Shown piece by piece: positions 1-6,755 of a stretch of DNA of 7,659 nt. The stretch covers positions 1 to 7,659 of the forward strand of contig JANQXJ010000267.1 in the NCBI GenBank assembly GCA_030729445.1. Direction: 5' to 3'. The position numbers and the translations under genes were made by a program. The stretch comes from Limnohabitans sp. (lineage in GTDB: Bacteria > Pseudomonadota > Gammaproteobacteria > Burkholderiales > Burkholderiaceae_C). How positions within the stretch are numbered: position 1 is the first letter of the stretch; each line of letters begins with the position of its first letter. The notes beneath the pieces are model-generated. The model was not told the DNA's origin. It searched no databases and saw only the letters and a list, made by a program, of their open reading frames with translations.

Positions 1-53
1 GTATTGGCCTCCGAAGCCAAGGGTCGTGGGTTCGATCCCCGCCAGCCGCACCA
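1..53 (+). tRNA. tRNA-Arg (anticodon CCG), 3' part only
   Basis: This is the 3' part of a tRNA cut by the window edge. The anticodon stem is TTGGC (4-8) pairing with GCCAA (16-20) around the 7-base loop CTCCGAA (9-15), so the anticodon at 11-13 is CCG and reads the Arg codon CGG. A 5-base variable region (21-25) follows. The T arm is GTGGG (26-30), loop TTCGATC (31-37) and CCCGC (38-42), including one T-G pair. The 3' acceptor strand is CAGCCGC (43-49), with discriminator A50 and an encoded CCA at 51-53. The D arm and 5' acceptor strand lie outside the window, so the acceptor pairing cannot be checked. Its 3' end points toward the end of the secretion operon. Confidence 0.93.
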
Positions 54-81
54 TCTTCCAACAAAACTGCAGCCTTAGACA

Positions 82-112
82 TTCGCCTTGTGAATGTTCA
101 AACCAAGGCGAA
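82..112. terminator. Inverted repeat between convergent tRNA-Arg and the secretion operon
   Basis: TTCGCCTTG (82-90) and CAAGGCGAA (104-112) form a perfect 9-bp stem around a 13-base loop. It sits between the 3' end of the tRNA and the stop codon of the last operon gene, which converge, so it could end transcription from either side. There is no strong T tract: read on the minus strand the stem is followed about 12 bases later by TTTTG only, and on the plus strand by no T run. It is a good hairpin but an imperfect intrinsic terminator; an mRNA-stabilising 3' structure is an equal possibility. Confidence 0.45.
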
Positions 113-124
113 CAGATCCCAACT

Positions 125-835
125 TCAAAATTTTCTCGAGGCAATCACGCCCGTGAGATAGGCGTGCAGCCAAACTGCTGACATCGGTCCGGAAACAACC
201 TGAATGGATGAGCTGGCACCGGCGGGCATGATCGCTCTTAATGCTTTCTCAGCAGTGATCAACACAACGGACAAGGGTGCGTGTCCCCGTTGGTTGAAGT
301 TTTCAAGTGCCTGAAAGGTCTTCTCTTGCTGGGCTCGGGGCATGGACATTTCAACCACCATCATGTCGGGCTTTTGACTCGACAAATCAAGCAATGCCTC
401 CGTGACGGAATCGAAAAAGCGCACATCAATCGGCATGTTCCAAGATTCGCATTCTGTTTTGAGTTCTACGAACAATTTGGTCGACTCGATCACGATGGTG
501 ACATTGGGCTTGACCAGAACTTTAAGGGGAGAGCCCACCACATGTCTCGCATCAGTCTGGTAATTCAGGATTGAGTCCAGTGCGATGCGCCGGTGGCCAC
601 CCCGCGTTTTCCAACCTTTGAGGTCACCTTGATCGACCAAAGTCTGAACCAAGGTGGTTGATAAACCCAGCATCCGAGCGGCCTCTGCCGTGCTCAAAAA
701 CTGAGGCAGCGGAGCGGACGATTTAGAGAAAGTTTTGGTGCGGGTGATGGTTGAGGGCCGATTCGAATCGATCACGACTGAAGTTTCTTGGGACATAGGA
801 TGTATCCAGCTTGATGTTGAAATTTCAACGCTCAC
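125..835 (-). CDS. Excisionase/MerR-type HTH protein with degenerate response-regulator receiver domain
   Basis: This is a 236-residue cytoplasmic protein, likely a transcription regulator. After a Ser/Thr-rich N-terminal stretch of about 45 residues comes an excisionase/MerR-like winged helix at about 46-90: FLSTAEAARMLGLS starts at residue 46 and the wing motif GWKTRGGHRRI is at 74-84. Residues about 106-230 have the alternating beta/alpha layout of a CheY-like receiver, but key residues differ. The acidic pair is reduced to I116-E117, the phospho-acceptor Asp is replaced by Glu162 (in PDMMVVEMSMP), Thr194 is kept, and the usual Lys-Pro is Gly216-Pro217. It is therefore probably not phosphorylated. 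The GTG start overlaps the end of the HlyD gene by 11 bp and has no clear Shine-Dalgarno; an ATG at 794-796 (223 residues) with a weak GGA upstream is a real alternative. As the last gene of the secretion operon it is expected to act on that operon or on its substrate, which is inference. Confidence 0.82.
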   Translation of the reverse strand: MSVEISTSSWIHPMSQETSVVIDSNRPSTITRTKTFSKSSAPLPQFLSTAEAARMLGLSTTLVQTLVDQGDLKGWKTRGGHRRIALDSILNYQTDARHVVGSPLKVLVKPNVTIVIESTKLFVELKTECESWNMPIDVRFFDSVTEALLDLSSQKPDMMVVEMSMPRAQQEKTFQALENFNQRGHAPLSVVLITAEKALRAIMPAGASSSIQVVSGPMSAVWLHAYLTGVIASRKF

Positions 836-2036
836 GCAAAGCTTGCGTGACGTTCTGAAGCGGACGGAAGATGTATTCCAGAACGGTTTTGTAGCCCGTG
901 CGGATTTCCACGGAAGCGGTCATGCCGGGGGAAGGGATCAAGCGCAAGCCATTGCGAAGATCTGTGGGTTCTTTCACGCGGACAATGATCCGATAAAAGC
1001 CTTCTTCCAATTCGACGGGGTTACCAGGTTTCTTTTGTTTTTCATCGCGCAAGGTGTCGGGACTCAAATGTTCCAGAACACCCTCGATGCCACCGTATTT
1101 ATTGAAGTCGTAGGCGGTGAGCTTGACCACAGCGGCTTGACCCACTTTCAGAAATGCCACTTCGGAGGGCTTGACGTAGGCTTCAACCAGCATCTCATCT
1201 TCAGTGGGCACAATCTCCAAAATGGGTTGCCCCGCTTGCACCACACCGCCCACTGTGGTGATTTGGACATTCTTAACCACCCCTTTCATGGGCGAGCGAA
1301 TGGTGGTGCGAAGAAAAGCATCCTCACGAGCAGAGGCGTTTTCTTTGGTCTGAGAAAGCTCTGAGGCCACACGGGTCAATTCGTTGTTGGCGTCCGTCAG
1401 ATATCGGTTTTGTCGTTCGGCGCGTTGGCCCATCAACTCCGACTGCTGGCGTTTAAGGCGCAGCAGTTCCACCTCAGACATCACGCCTTGTCGAACCATG
1501 GGCTCGGTGATGGTCAACTCACGATTGACGGCCGCCAACGAAGTGTCCAAAGCATGCAAGGACTGGGTCAAAGAACGCTTTCGCGCATTAAAAGCCTGCA
1601 GTTCCTGCTGCATCAGATCGGGGTGCTCGTTGAGCTCTGGCGGGAAAACAAGTGCAGTGCCGTAGGCTTCGGCTTTGAGCCGAGCGGACAAGGCGGTCAA
1701 GGCCAATAACTTCTCTTGAGCCTCTCTGAAAACAGCACCCGAGCGGGCATCGTCGATGCGCAAAAGAACCTGGTCCTTTTCCACCACGCTGCCTTCACGA
1801 ACAAACAGTTCGCTCAAGACGCCTGAGTCAAGACTTTGGATGACTTGTTCCCTGCTGGTGGGGATCACCTTGCCTTGACCTCGGGTGATTTCATCCAGTT
1901 CAAAAAAGGCGGCCCAAACCAGCGCCAGAAACAAGGTCATGGCGGTGGCCCAGACCAAGGTCTGGCTGGCGCGGCGCTCGTCATCTTCAACGGTGTTCAT
2001 GCCAAAACCAGAACGGCTGGCTTTGTATTTGATCAT
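825..2036 (-). CDS. HlyD-family (LapC-like) type I secretion periplasmic adaptor
   Basis: This is the membrane-fusion subunit of a type I secretion system, bridging the inner-membrane ABC exporter and the TolC-like channel. The 403 residues show the expected order: a short cytoplasmic N terminus with charged residues (VEDDERR at 16-22), one transmembrane helix at about 26-45, a first half-lipoyl motif at about 63-95 (QVIQSLDSGVLSELFVREG), a long charged periplasmic coiled coil at about 100-240, the second half-lipoyl motif at 246-277 (IRSPMKGVVKNV, the HlyD-family signature area), a beta-barrel region, and a C-terminal GMTASVEIRTGYKTVLEY followed by IFRPL, as is typical of HlyD/LapC proteins. 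Length is normal for the family. The ATG start is fixed by a 4-bp ATGA overlap (2033-2036) with the stop of the ABC gene, which suggests translational coupling; Met13 is a less likely alternative. Its own stop codon lies inside the start of the downstream HTH gene. Confidence 0.95.
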   Translation of the reverse strand: MIKYKASRSGFGMNTVEDDERRASQTLVWATAMTLFLALVWAAFFELDEITRGQGKVIPTSREQVIQSLDSGVLSELFVREGSVVEKDQVLLRIDDARSGAVFREAQEKLLALTALSARLKAEAYGTALVFPPELNEHPDLMQQELQAFNARKRSLTQSLHALDTSLAAVNRELTITEPMVRQGVMSEVELLRLKRQQSELMGQRAERQNRYLTDANNELTRVASELSQTKENASAREDAFLRTTIRSPMKGVVKNVQITTVGGVVQAGQPILEIVPTEDEMLVEAYVKPSEVAFLKVGQAAVVKLTAYDFNKYGGIEGVLEHLSPDTLRDEKQKKPGNPVELEEGFYRIIVRVKEPTDLRNGLRLIPSPGMTASVEIRTGYKTVLEYIFRPLQNVTQALRER

Positions 2037-4273
2037 GTGGGTGCTCCCTGATTTTTGAGGCCATTGACATCAATGCCGCGGGATAGTTTTTCGATCATTT
2101 CTTGTTTAGGGCCCAGAGCGACACATTGCCCACTGTCGATCACAGCGATCAAGTTCACCCACTCCAGCAATTGGGGTCTGTGGGTCGCCATCAGCAGGGT
2201 GCGCCCGCGCAGCCATTCCTTCAAAACAGCAATCACCCGAGCTTCAGTGTTTTGGTCCATGTTCGATGTGGGTTCGTCCATGAAAACCAATTGAGGGTTG
2301 CGCAGCATCATGCGGGCAATGGAAAGCAACTGACGTTGACCGCCGGACAAGCCGCCACCGGCCTCAGTGACGGGCATGTCGAGCCCCAGAGGGTGCGTTG
2401 CCACAATGTCGTAAATGTTCAAGGCCTTGAGCACCTCAATGATCTTCACATCGCTGATCCAGCTGTCGGCCAGAATCAAGTTGTCTCTCACGGTGCCCAT
2501 GAACAACTGAGGGTCTTGGCCCACATAGCCAATGCGGCTGCGCACCTCGGTGGGCTCGAGCTGCTGCAAATCCACACCATCGAGCCGAACGCTTCCGGCC
2601 CCAGGTGCATAAAGCCCCGCCATCAGGCGCAACAAAGTGCTTTTGCCGCTGCCCACGCGTCCAAGCATGGCCACCTTCTGAGCCGGTTCGATTTGGATTG
2701 ACAGCTTTTTGATCACGGGAATCTTGTGCTCACCCGGATAGGCAAACTCCAGCGCATCGGCTTGGAGACCGCCTTCAATCATTTCAGGAACGACGTAGTT
2801 GCGGCCATGAATCCGGTCGCGTGGGCGCTTCATCAAGCCATCGAGTGTTTCCAAGGATGTGGCCGCTTGTTGGTAGCGCGATGCGAGTGACATGACGCTG
2901 GCCAAAGGCGCAATGGCACGGCCTGCCAAAATCACCGAGGCAATCAGTCCACCCAAAGTCAGCTGGTTGGCGTGGATCAGGTAGACACCCCCCACCACCA
3001 TGGCGACCGTGATGAGCTGCTGGATGGACGTGGTGAAACCCATGATCCAGTTGGTGAGGCTGCGAATGCGTTTGTACGAGTCAGCACCAGCCAAGTTGGA
3101 CATTTCCCAACGGCGCTGTAGATAGCTTTCAGCGTTGTGCGCCTTGAGCAACTCGAGGTTCAGAACGGATTCCACCAAAACGCTTTGTTTGTCGCCCGAT
3201 TCCTTCATGTTCTCGCGCATCGCCGTCATCAAAGGGCGTTGCGCCACCAGACCAATGACGATCAACACGGGCACGGCCAGCGCAGGGATCCAAACCAGCG
3301 GGCCACCCACCATGGCGATCAAGGCCAAGAACATCAAAACGAAAGGCATGTCGGCCAACAAAACGAGCGAGGCCGAAGAGAAGAAATCTCGCAACGATTC
3401 GAAATCTCGCATGGAGCTGGCAAAAATACCCACCGACTGGGGCCTGTGTTCCAAGCGAATGGCCATGATCTCTCTGAGCAAGGTCGCATTGATGGCCAAA
3501 TCTGCCTTTTTTCCACCCAGATCCACCAAGCGGGCTTTGAGCCAACGCATGATGAACTCCAGAAAAATTGCGACCGTCGTGCCAATGGCCAAGGTCCATA
3601 AAGAGGTGTAAGCCCCGGTGGGTACCACACGGTCATAAACGTTCATCGTGAAAAAGATGGACGCCAGTGTGAGGACGTTGGCGACGACGGTGGCCACCAT
3701 GGACTCCACGTAGAACGCACGAAACCGCCACAGTGTTCCCCAAAACCAGTTGAAGGCCGAGCCTTGCATGGGCGTCAAGGTTTGGTCGTTGCGTGTGGGC
3801 GGCAATTTCAGCGCCAACACCTCAGGTCGCGCCAAGGCTTGCAATTCGGCCAAGGGGATGCGCTGGTCCTCCATGCCTTTGTCAGCCCACAAAACAATGG
3901 CCTCGTTGTCTTGAATGTTGCGCAGCACGCACGCTCGCCCATCGATCAAGGGCATGAGCACCGGCAAAACGTAATGCGGAATCTCAGACAAACGCACCCG
4001 TGACCATGCGGCCATCAAACCATTTTTGTGGGCCATGTCCGGGTAAGCGGCCAAGGGGACTCGACCCTGGTTGTCCAGCGCAAAGCCTGCCCGCATCACT
4101 TGGTAGTGAATGGGCCGCCCCAACAATTTCGCGGCCATCGTCATGCACATGAGCAGCGGGTCAGCCATTGCATCCATCTTGGGCTGAGTGGGGGCCTGTG
4201 CCGAGGTGGGGGCCTGTGCCGAGTTGGGCGATGAAGTGCCACCCGAAGCAGGCATTTGAATCAATTTAGCCAT
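2033..4273 (-). CDS. LapB/HlyB-type type I secretion ABC transporter with degenerate C39 domain
   Basis: This is the inner-membrane ATPase that powers export of an unprocessed C-terminal-signal substrate through the adaptor and the TolC channel. The 746 residues read as follows: an Ala/Pro/Ser/Gln-rich tail (8-35); a C39-like domain (about 38-150) starting DPLLMCMTMAAKLLGRP; a six-helix ABC membrane domain (about 185-465); and an ATPase domain (about 500-735). ATPase motifs are complete: Walker A GRVGSGKST 538-546, Q-loop Gln586, signature LSGGQ 642-646, Walker B LVFMDE 662-667, H-loop His698. In the C39 part, Cys43 appears to align with the second, non-catalytic Cys of active peptidases, the catalytic Cys position is not Cys, and no catalytic His is apparent where HFVVL-type sequence is expected (here ACVLRNI). 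It should therefore bind substrate rather than cleave a leader, as in HlyB and LapB. The stop overlaps the HlyD-gene start by 4 bp, and the start lies 28 bp after the TolC-family gene. Confidence 0.96.
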   Translation of the reverse strand: MAKLIQMPASGGTSSPNSAQAPTSAQAPTQPKMDAMADPLLMCMTMAAKLLGRPIHYQVMRAGFALDNQGRVPLAAYPDMAHKNGLMAAWSRVRLSEIPHYVLPVLMPLIDGRACVLRNIQDNEAIVLWADKGMEDQRIPLAELQALARPEVLALKLPPTRNDQTLTPMQGSAFNWFWGTLWRFRAFYVESMVATVVANVLTLASIFFTMNVYDRVVPTGAYTSLWTLAIGTTVAIFLEFIMRWLKARLVDLGGKKADLAINATLLREIMAIRLEHRPQSVGIFASSMRDFESLRDFFSSASLVLLADMPFVLMFLALIAMVGGPLVWIPALAVPVLIVIGLVAQRPLMTAMRENMKESGDKQSVLVESVLNLELLKAHNAESYLQRRWEMSNLAGADSYKRIRSLTNWIMGFTTSIQQLITVAMVVGGVYLIHANQLTLGGLIASVILAGRAIAPLASVMSLASRYQQAATSLETLDGLMKRPRDRIHGRNYVVPEMIEGGLQADALEFAYPGEHKIPVIKKLSIQIEPAQKVAMLGRVGSGKSTLLRLMAGLYAPGAGSVRLDGVDLQQLEPTEVRSRIGYVGQDPQLFMGTVRDNLILADSWISDVKIIEVLKALNIYDIVATHPLGLDMPVTEAGGGLSGGQRQLLSIARMMLRNPQLVFMDEPTSNMDQNTEARVIAVLKEWLRGRTLLMATHRPQLLEWVNLIAVIDSGQCVALGPKQEMIEKLSRGIDVNGLKNQGAPT
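4188..4223 (-). repeat. In-frame 18-bp tandem duplication in the ABC transporter 5' end
   Basis: Two identical adjacent 18-bp units (4188-4205 and 4206-4223, GTGGGGGCCTGTGCCGAG on the + strand) encode the repeated hexapeptide SAQAPT in the N-terminal Ala/Pro/Gln-rich tail of the ABC transporter (about residues 18-29). The unit is a multiple of three, so copy-number change would lengthen or shorten the tail without a frameshift. It lies ahead of the C39-like domain, in a region likely to be disordered. Confidence 0.85.
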
Positions 4274-4301
4274 GAGGGATCAAGGGTGTATCGGGTTGTG
4301 T

Positions 4302-5669
4302 TCATCGGGCAGGCGGCGGAACCAGACCGGGTTCAGCAGAAAAACGCTTGGCCAGTTCGCCCGTGGCCGCCAGCAAACGCGCACGCGCGATGCGTTCATC
4401 ATGAAAAGCTGCCGTGGCAGCGCTGCGGTAATTGAAGGTGTCGGCCTGGATGTTCAAAAGATCCAGCAATGAACGACGGGCAACACGAAATTGCTGCCGA
4501 TAGGCGTCAACCAGTTTGTCGCCCACCAAGGTCTGAGCGCTGCCTGTATCCGAGCGGGCTCTGGCCGACGCCCACTCTTGCCAAGCAAGAGCGGCATTTT
4601 CACGGGCCAACAGCCGAGCTTCATCCAAAGCAAATTCTGCAGACTTGACCTGGTTCACGGCGTTCTCGACCAAGGCCGAGGTGCCACCTCCGTTGTACAA
4701 AGGTGCATTCACCTGCAGCTGGGTCAAGACGTCTTGTCTGCCGGTGGTGGTGTTGAGTTGACGCGAAACGGCCAGATCCACGGTGGGCCAAAATTGGCCC
4801 TTGGCTTGACGCACACTGGCCTGAGCTGCCTGAACTTGAGCACGCGCTTGGGCAATGGTCGGCAAGTCTTCCGATACCAACTCCATGGCTTGGGCCAAGG
4901 AGGGTGGAATGCGACCCAACACACCGGCTGCAGAGACCTCAGCATCCAGATTCATGGGCCTTGCATCCATGTCGCCCTTCCAAAAGCGACGCAAACGCTG
5001 AATGGCTTGCGTAAAATCTGACTTGCTTTGCTGCAATGCCAAAGTCGCGTTTTCCATGCGCACCAAAGCTTGCTCGTAATCCACCCTTCGACCTGTGTCC
5101 GCCTGGGAAATTTTCTGGATATCGTTCAAGGTTACGCGGTGCGCATTGACGTTGCGCACAGCCAAGCTGTACAGATCGGCGGTTTTGGCCCAGTTGAGGT
5201 AGGCCTCCGTTGCCAACAGCGCCACTTCATCCAGCGTGTTGGCTTGCTCAAATTCCGAAGCCAGGGTCAGCGCCTCAGCGCGTTGCGCTTCTGCTTCAAT
5301 GCGGCCGCCCGACCAGAGGTTAACGCGTGCTGTGGGTGACAGGCTGGTTCGCTCGGTGCCTACAGGCAGTGCACCAGAGGAAAAGGCATTGACCGAGGCG
5401 TTCAGACCGATTTGTGGGTAGTGGGCACTTCGTGCCCGGGTAATGTCCGTGCGTGCGGCAGCGCTGCGGGCAGATGCAGACAACACGGCCGGGTAAGTCT
5501 GTAAAGCTTGGTTCACGACTTGGGACAAGGACTGCGCGTGCAGGGCTGCAGGCGCGAACGCCATCAACAAGATGGAAGAGGCGATTTTTGAAGTAGCCAA
5601 AAATCTCAAAAACAGCGCTCTGTTTGGAGAGAACTGAAGAATGCACTTTTGACATTCAGAATGAATCAT
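4302..5669 (-). CDS. TolC-family (LapE-like) outer-membrane channel of type I secretion
   Basis: This is the outer-membrane/periplasmic tunnel protein of the secretion system. The 455 residues comprise a signal peptide with hydrophobic core at about 28-40 and a likely cleavage after ALHA (residue 45), then two tandem OEP repeats (about 47-235 and 260-445) of long Ala/Gln-rich helices with short beta strands (for example ARVNLWSGGRIEAEAQRAEA at 114-133 and the matching NAPLYNGGGTSALVENAVNQ at 321-340). The second repeat ends with RRSLLDLLNIQAD (398-410), typical of type I secretion TolC homologues. It is the first gene of the operon, 28 bp ahead of the ABC gene. The start is uncertain: the ATG at 5667-5669 has no Shine-Dalgarno (the bases just before it read TCCTCC) and gives a long n-region; in-frame TTG codons at residues 21 and 24 would give more ordinary signal peptides. 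Confidence 0.94.
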   Translation of the reverse strand: MIHSECQKCILQFSPNRALFLRFLATSKIASSILLMAFAPAALHAQSLSQVVNQALQTYPAVLSASARSAAARTDITRARSAHYPQIGLNASVNAFSSGALPVGTERTSLSPTARVNLWSGGRIEAEAQRAEALTLASEFEQANTLDEVALLATEAYLNWAKTADLYSLAVRNVNAHRVTLNDIQKISQADTGRRVDYEQALVRMENATLALQQSKSDFTQAIQRLRRFWKGDMDARPMNLDAEVSAAGVLGRIPPSLAQAMELVSEDLPTIAQARAQVQAAQASVRQAKGQFWPTVDLAVSRQLNTTTGRQDVLTQLQVNAPLYNGGGTSALVENAVNQVKSAEFALDEARLLARENAALAWQEWASARARSDTGSAQTLVGDKLVDAYRQQFRVARRSLLDLLNIQADTFNYRSAATAAFHDERIARARLLAATGELAKRFSAEPGLVPPPAR

Positions 5670-5757
5670 GGCGGAGGAATTACCAACTACGTTAAAAATG
5701 AAATTCTCGCCACATCAAACGGTTTGCGAATCCACCAATTGGCGTACTCCCATGTAA

Positions 5758-5786
5758 AAAATAGTCTTAAATGGTGATTTCGTTAA
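5758..5786 (-). promoter_or_regulatory. Candidate sigma-70 promoter of the secretion operon
   Basis: On the minus strand TTAACG (5781-5786) matches the -35 consensus at 4 of 6 bases, and TATTTT (5758-5763) matches the -10 consensus at 4 of 6, with a 17-base spacer. Transcription would begin near 5750 and leave a leader of about 80 bases before the TolC-family gene. The site lies in the AT-rich half of the intergenic region, where a promoter is expected. In such AT-rich DNA, matches of this quality also arise by chance. The CCAATTGG palindrome at 5735-5742 would fall just downstream of the start site. Confidence 0.3.
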
Positions 5787-5810
5787 AAAAATCCATTCCC
5801 TGACGCTTGA

Positions 5811-6005
5811 AAACAGGCATCGACCCCACTCAGCGACTTGGCGGATGAGGAAAAAGAAAGAATTCAAGCGGCCAAGCTGTTGGGTAGCCCGGCGCTGACG
5901 GAGTCAGGGGATGTGGTGTGGGCGCGAGGGGAATCTCTGGGCGCTGGCCCCGCGAAACGCTCGGCATGGCTCCGGAAGCCTCGAAAAAACCAAATTGGAG
6001 GATGA
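5811..6005 (+). pseudogene. Start-less open frame, possible gene remnant
   Basis: After a stop at 5808-5810 this frame stays open for 64 codons to TGA at 6003-6005. It has no ATG or GTG start with a ribosome binding site; the earliest usable codon is a TTG at 5838, which would give 55 residues (LADEEKERIQAAKLLGSP..., later WARGESLGAGPAKRSAWL). The first part looks like an amphipathic charged helix and the rest is Arg/Gly/Lys-rich, so the composition resembles protein more than random translation. I do not recognise a family. It may be the 3' end of a gene whose start was lost when the AT-rich promoter region was joined to it, or simply a chance open frame in GC-rich DNA. Confidence 0.25.
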
Positions 6006-6006
6006 C

Positions 6007-6028
6007 AGACGGGCGGCCTGGCCCGTCT
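6007..6028 (-). terminator. Hairpin downstream of pyrE, probable terminator
   Basis: AGACGGGC (6007-6014) and GCCCGTCT (6021-6028) form a perfect 8-bp GC-rich stem with a 6-base loop, starting 23 bases beyond the pyrE stop codon. In the direction of pyrE transcription it is followed, about 16 bases later, by six T residues (complement of 5985-5990). That is farther than in a textbook intrinsic terminator, so it may work with lower efficiency or serve as a 3' stabilising structure. Confidence 0.5.
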
Positions 6029-6050
6029 CGCCACCACGGGTATCCAAGCT

Positions 6051-6755
6051 TTAGACCCCGTAGCGGTCCCGGTAAGCCTGCACATGGGCCAGGTGGGCCA
6101 GCAACTCAGGCTGGCTCTGCCGGGCCAGAAAGGCCAGCAGGTCCGACAGTTGGGCGATGGTGCACACCTGCATGCCCAAGGTGTGGCGCACGTATTGGAC
6201 AGCGCTGTGTGAGACATCCCGGACAGAGCCGTCGGCTTGTTTTTCCGTGGCCATTTCTTGGCGGTCCAGCGCAATCGCGATGGCGTGGGGCGTGGCCCCG
6301 GCGGCCTGGATCAGGGCAATCGACTCACGCGCAGCCGTGCCCGCGCTCATCACGTCGTCCACGATCAGCACCCGGCCCTTGAGCGGTGCGCCCACCAAAG
6401 AGCCGCCTTCGCCGTGGTCTTTGGCTTCTTTGCGGTTGTAGGCAAAGGGCACGTTGCGCCCCAAGCGGGCCAGCTCAATGGCCACGGCCGCGCCCAGGGG
6501 GATGCCCTTGTAGGCGGGGCCAAAGATCATGTCGAATTCGAGCCCACTGGCCAGCAGGGCTTTTGCATAGAATTGCGCCAAACGTCCCAGCTTGGCACCA
6601 TCGTCAAACAGGCCGGCGTTGAAGAAGTAAGGGCTCATGCGCCCGGCTTTGGTTTTGAATTCACCAAAGCGCAGCACGCCCGAATCCACTGCAAACTGCA
6701 CAAATTCCTGAGCGAGCGCCTGCATCTCGGCGCTGCTTGCCTGTCCTGTCACCAT
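6051..6755 (-). CDS. pyrE: Orotate phosphoribosyltransferase
   Basis: This enzyme converts orotate and PRPP to orotidine 5'-monophosphate and pyrophosphate, the fifth step of pyrimidine nucleotide synthesis, in the cytoplasm as a dimer. The 234 residues carry the family hallmarks: FKTKAGRMSPYFFNAG (33-48, substrate binding), FGPAYKGIPLG (78-88), the mobile catalytic loop region NRKEAKDHGEGG (107-118, with the conserved Lys and His) and the PRPP-binding motif VLIVDDVMSAGTA (129-141). The frame is open upstream to 6905, but the ATG at 6753-6755 is chosen because AAGGA stands 7 bases before it and the family's conserved sequence begins shortly after; an upstream extension would lie wholly opposite xth. 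It is somewhat longer than the roughly 213 residues of the E. coli enzyme, as is usual in betaproteobacteria. It is transcribed divergently from xth with overlapping start codons. Confidence 0.97.
   Translation of the reverse strand: MVTGQASSAEMQALAQEFVQFAVDSGVLRFGEFKTKAGRMSPYFFNAGLFDDGAKLGRLAQFYAKALLASGLEFDMIFGPAYKGIPLGAAVAIELARLGRNVPFAYNRKEAKDHGEGGSLVGAPLKGRVLIVDDVMSAGTAARESIALIQAAGATPHAIAIALDRQEMATEKQADGSVRDVSHSAVQYVRHTLGMQVCTIAQLSDLLAFLARQSQPELLAHLAHVQAYRDRYGV

Larger units (their letters stand above)
5670..6050. other. Intergenic region between the secretion operon and pyrE
   Basis: No convincing gene is present in these 381 bases. Positions 5670-5820 are AT-rich and hold the likely operon promoter, the palindrome CCAATTGG (5735-5742) and a 9-base direct repeat CGTTAAAAA (5690-5698 and 5781-5789). 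Positions 5821-6050 are clearly richer in GC and hold a start-less open frame on the + strand and a hairpin behind pyrE, both listed separately. The change in base composition near 5820 suggests the two halves have different origins, perhaps a promoter region and the remains of a gene. Confidence 0.6.

Noticed and set aside
735..1364. 209-codon plus-strand open frame
   Set aside because: Antisense to the HlyD adaptor and the start of the HTH gene; the translation is His/Gln/Gly/Phe-rich without any recognisable domain.
2102..2701. 199-codon plus-strand open frame
   Set aside because: Antisense to the ATPase domain of the ABC exporter; His/Gln-rich shadow translation.
5698..5757. 19-codon plus-strand mini-ORF (MKFSPHQTVC...) with GGAGGAA upstream
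   Set aside because: The purine-rich motif is about 17 bases from the ATG, too far for a ribosome binding site, and nothing supports coding.
5767..5820. 17-codon minus-strand mini-ORF (MPVFKRQGMDFF...) upstream of the operon
   Set aside because: It overlaps the candidate promoter, has no ribosome binding site, and is of a length expected by chance.
5864..6274. 136-codon minus-strand open frame
   Set aside because: Mostly another frame of the 3' end of pyrE; Trp/Pro/Arg-rich translation typical of a shadow frame.
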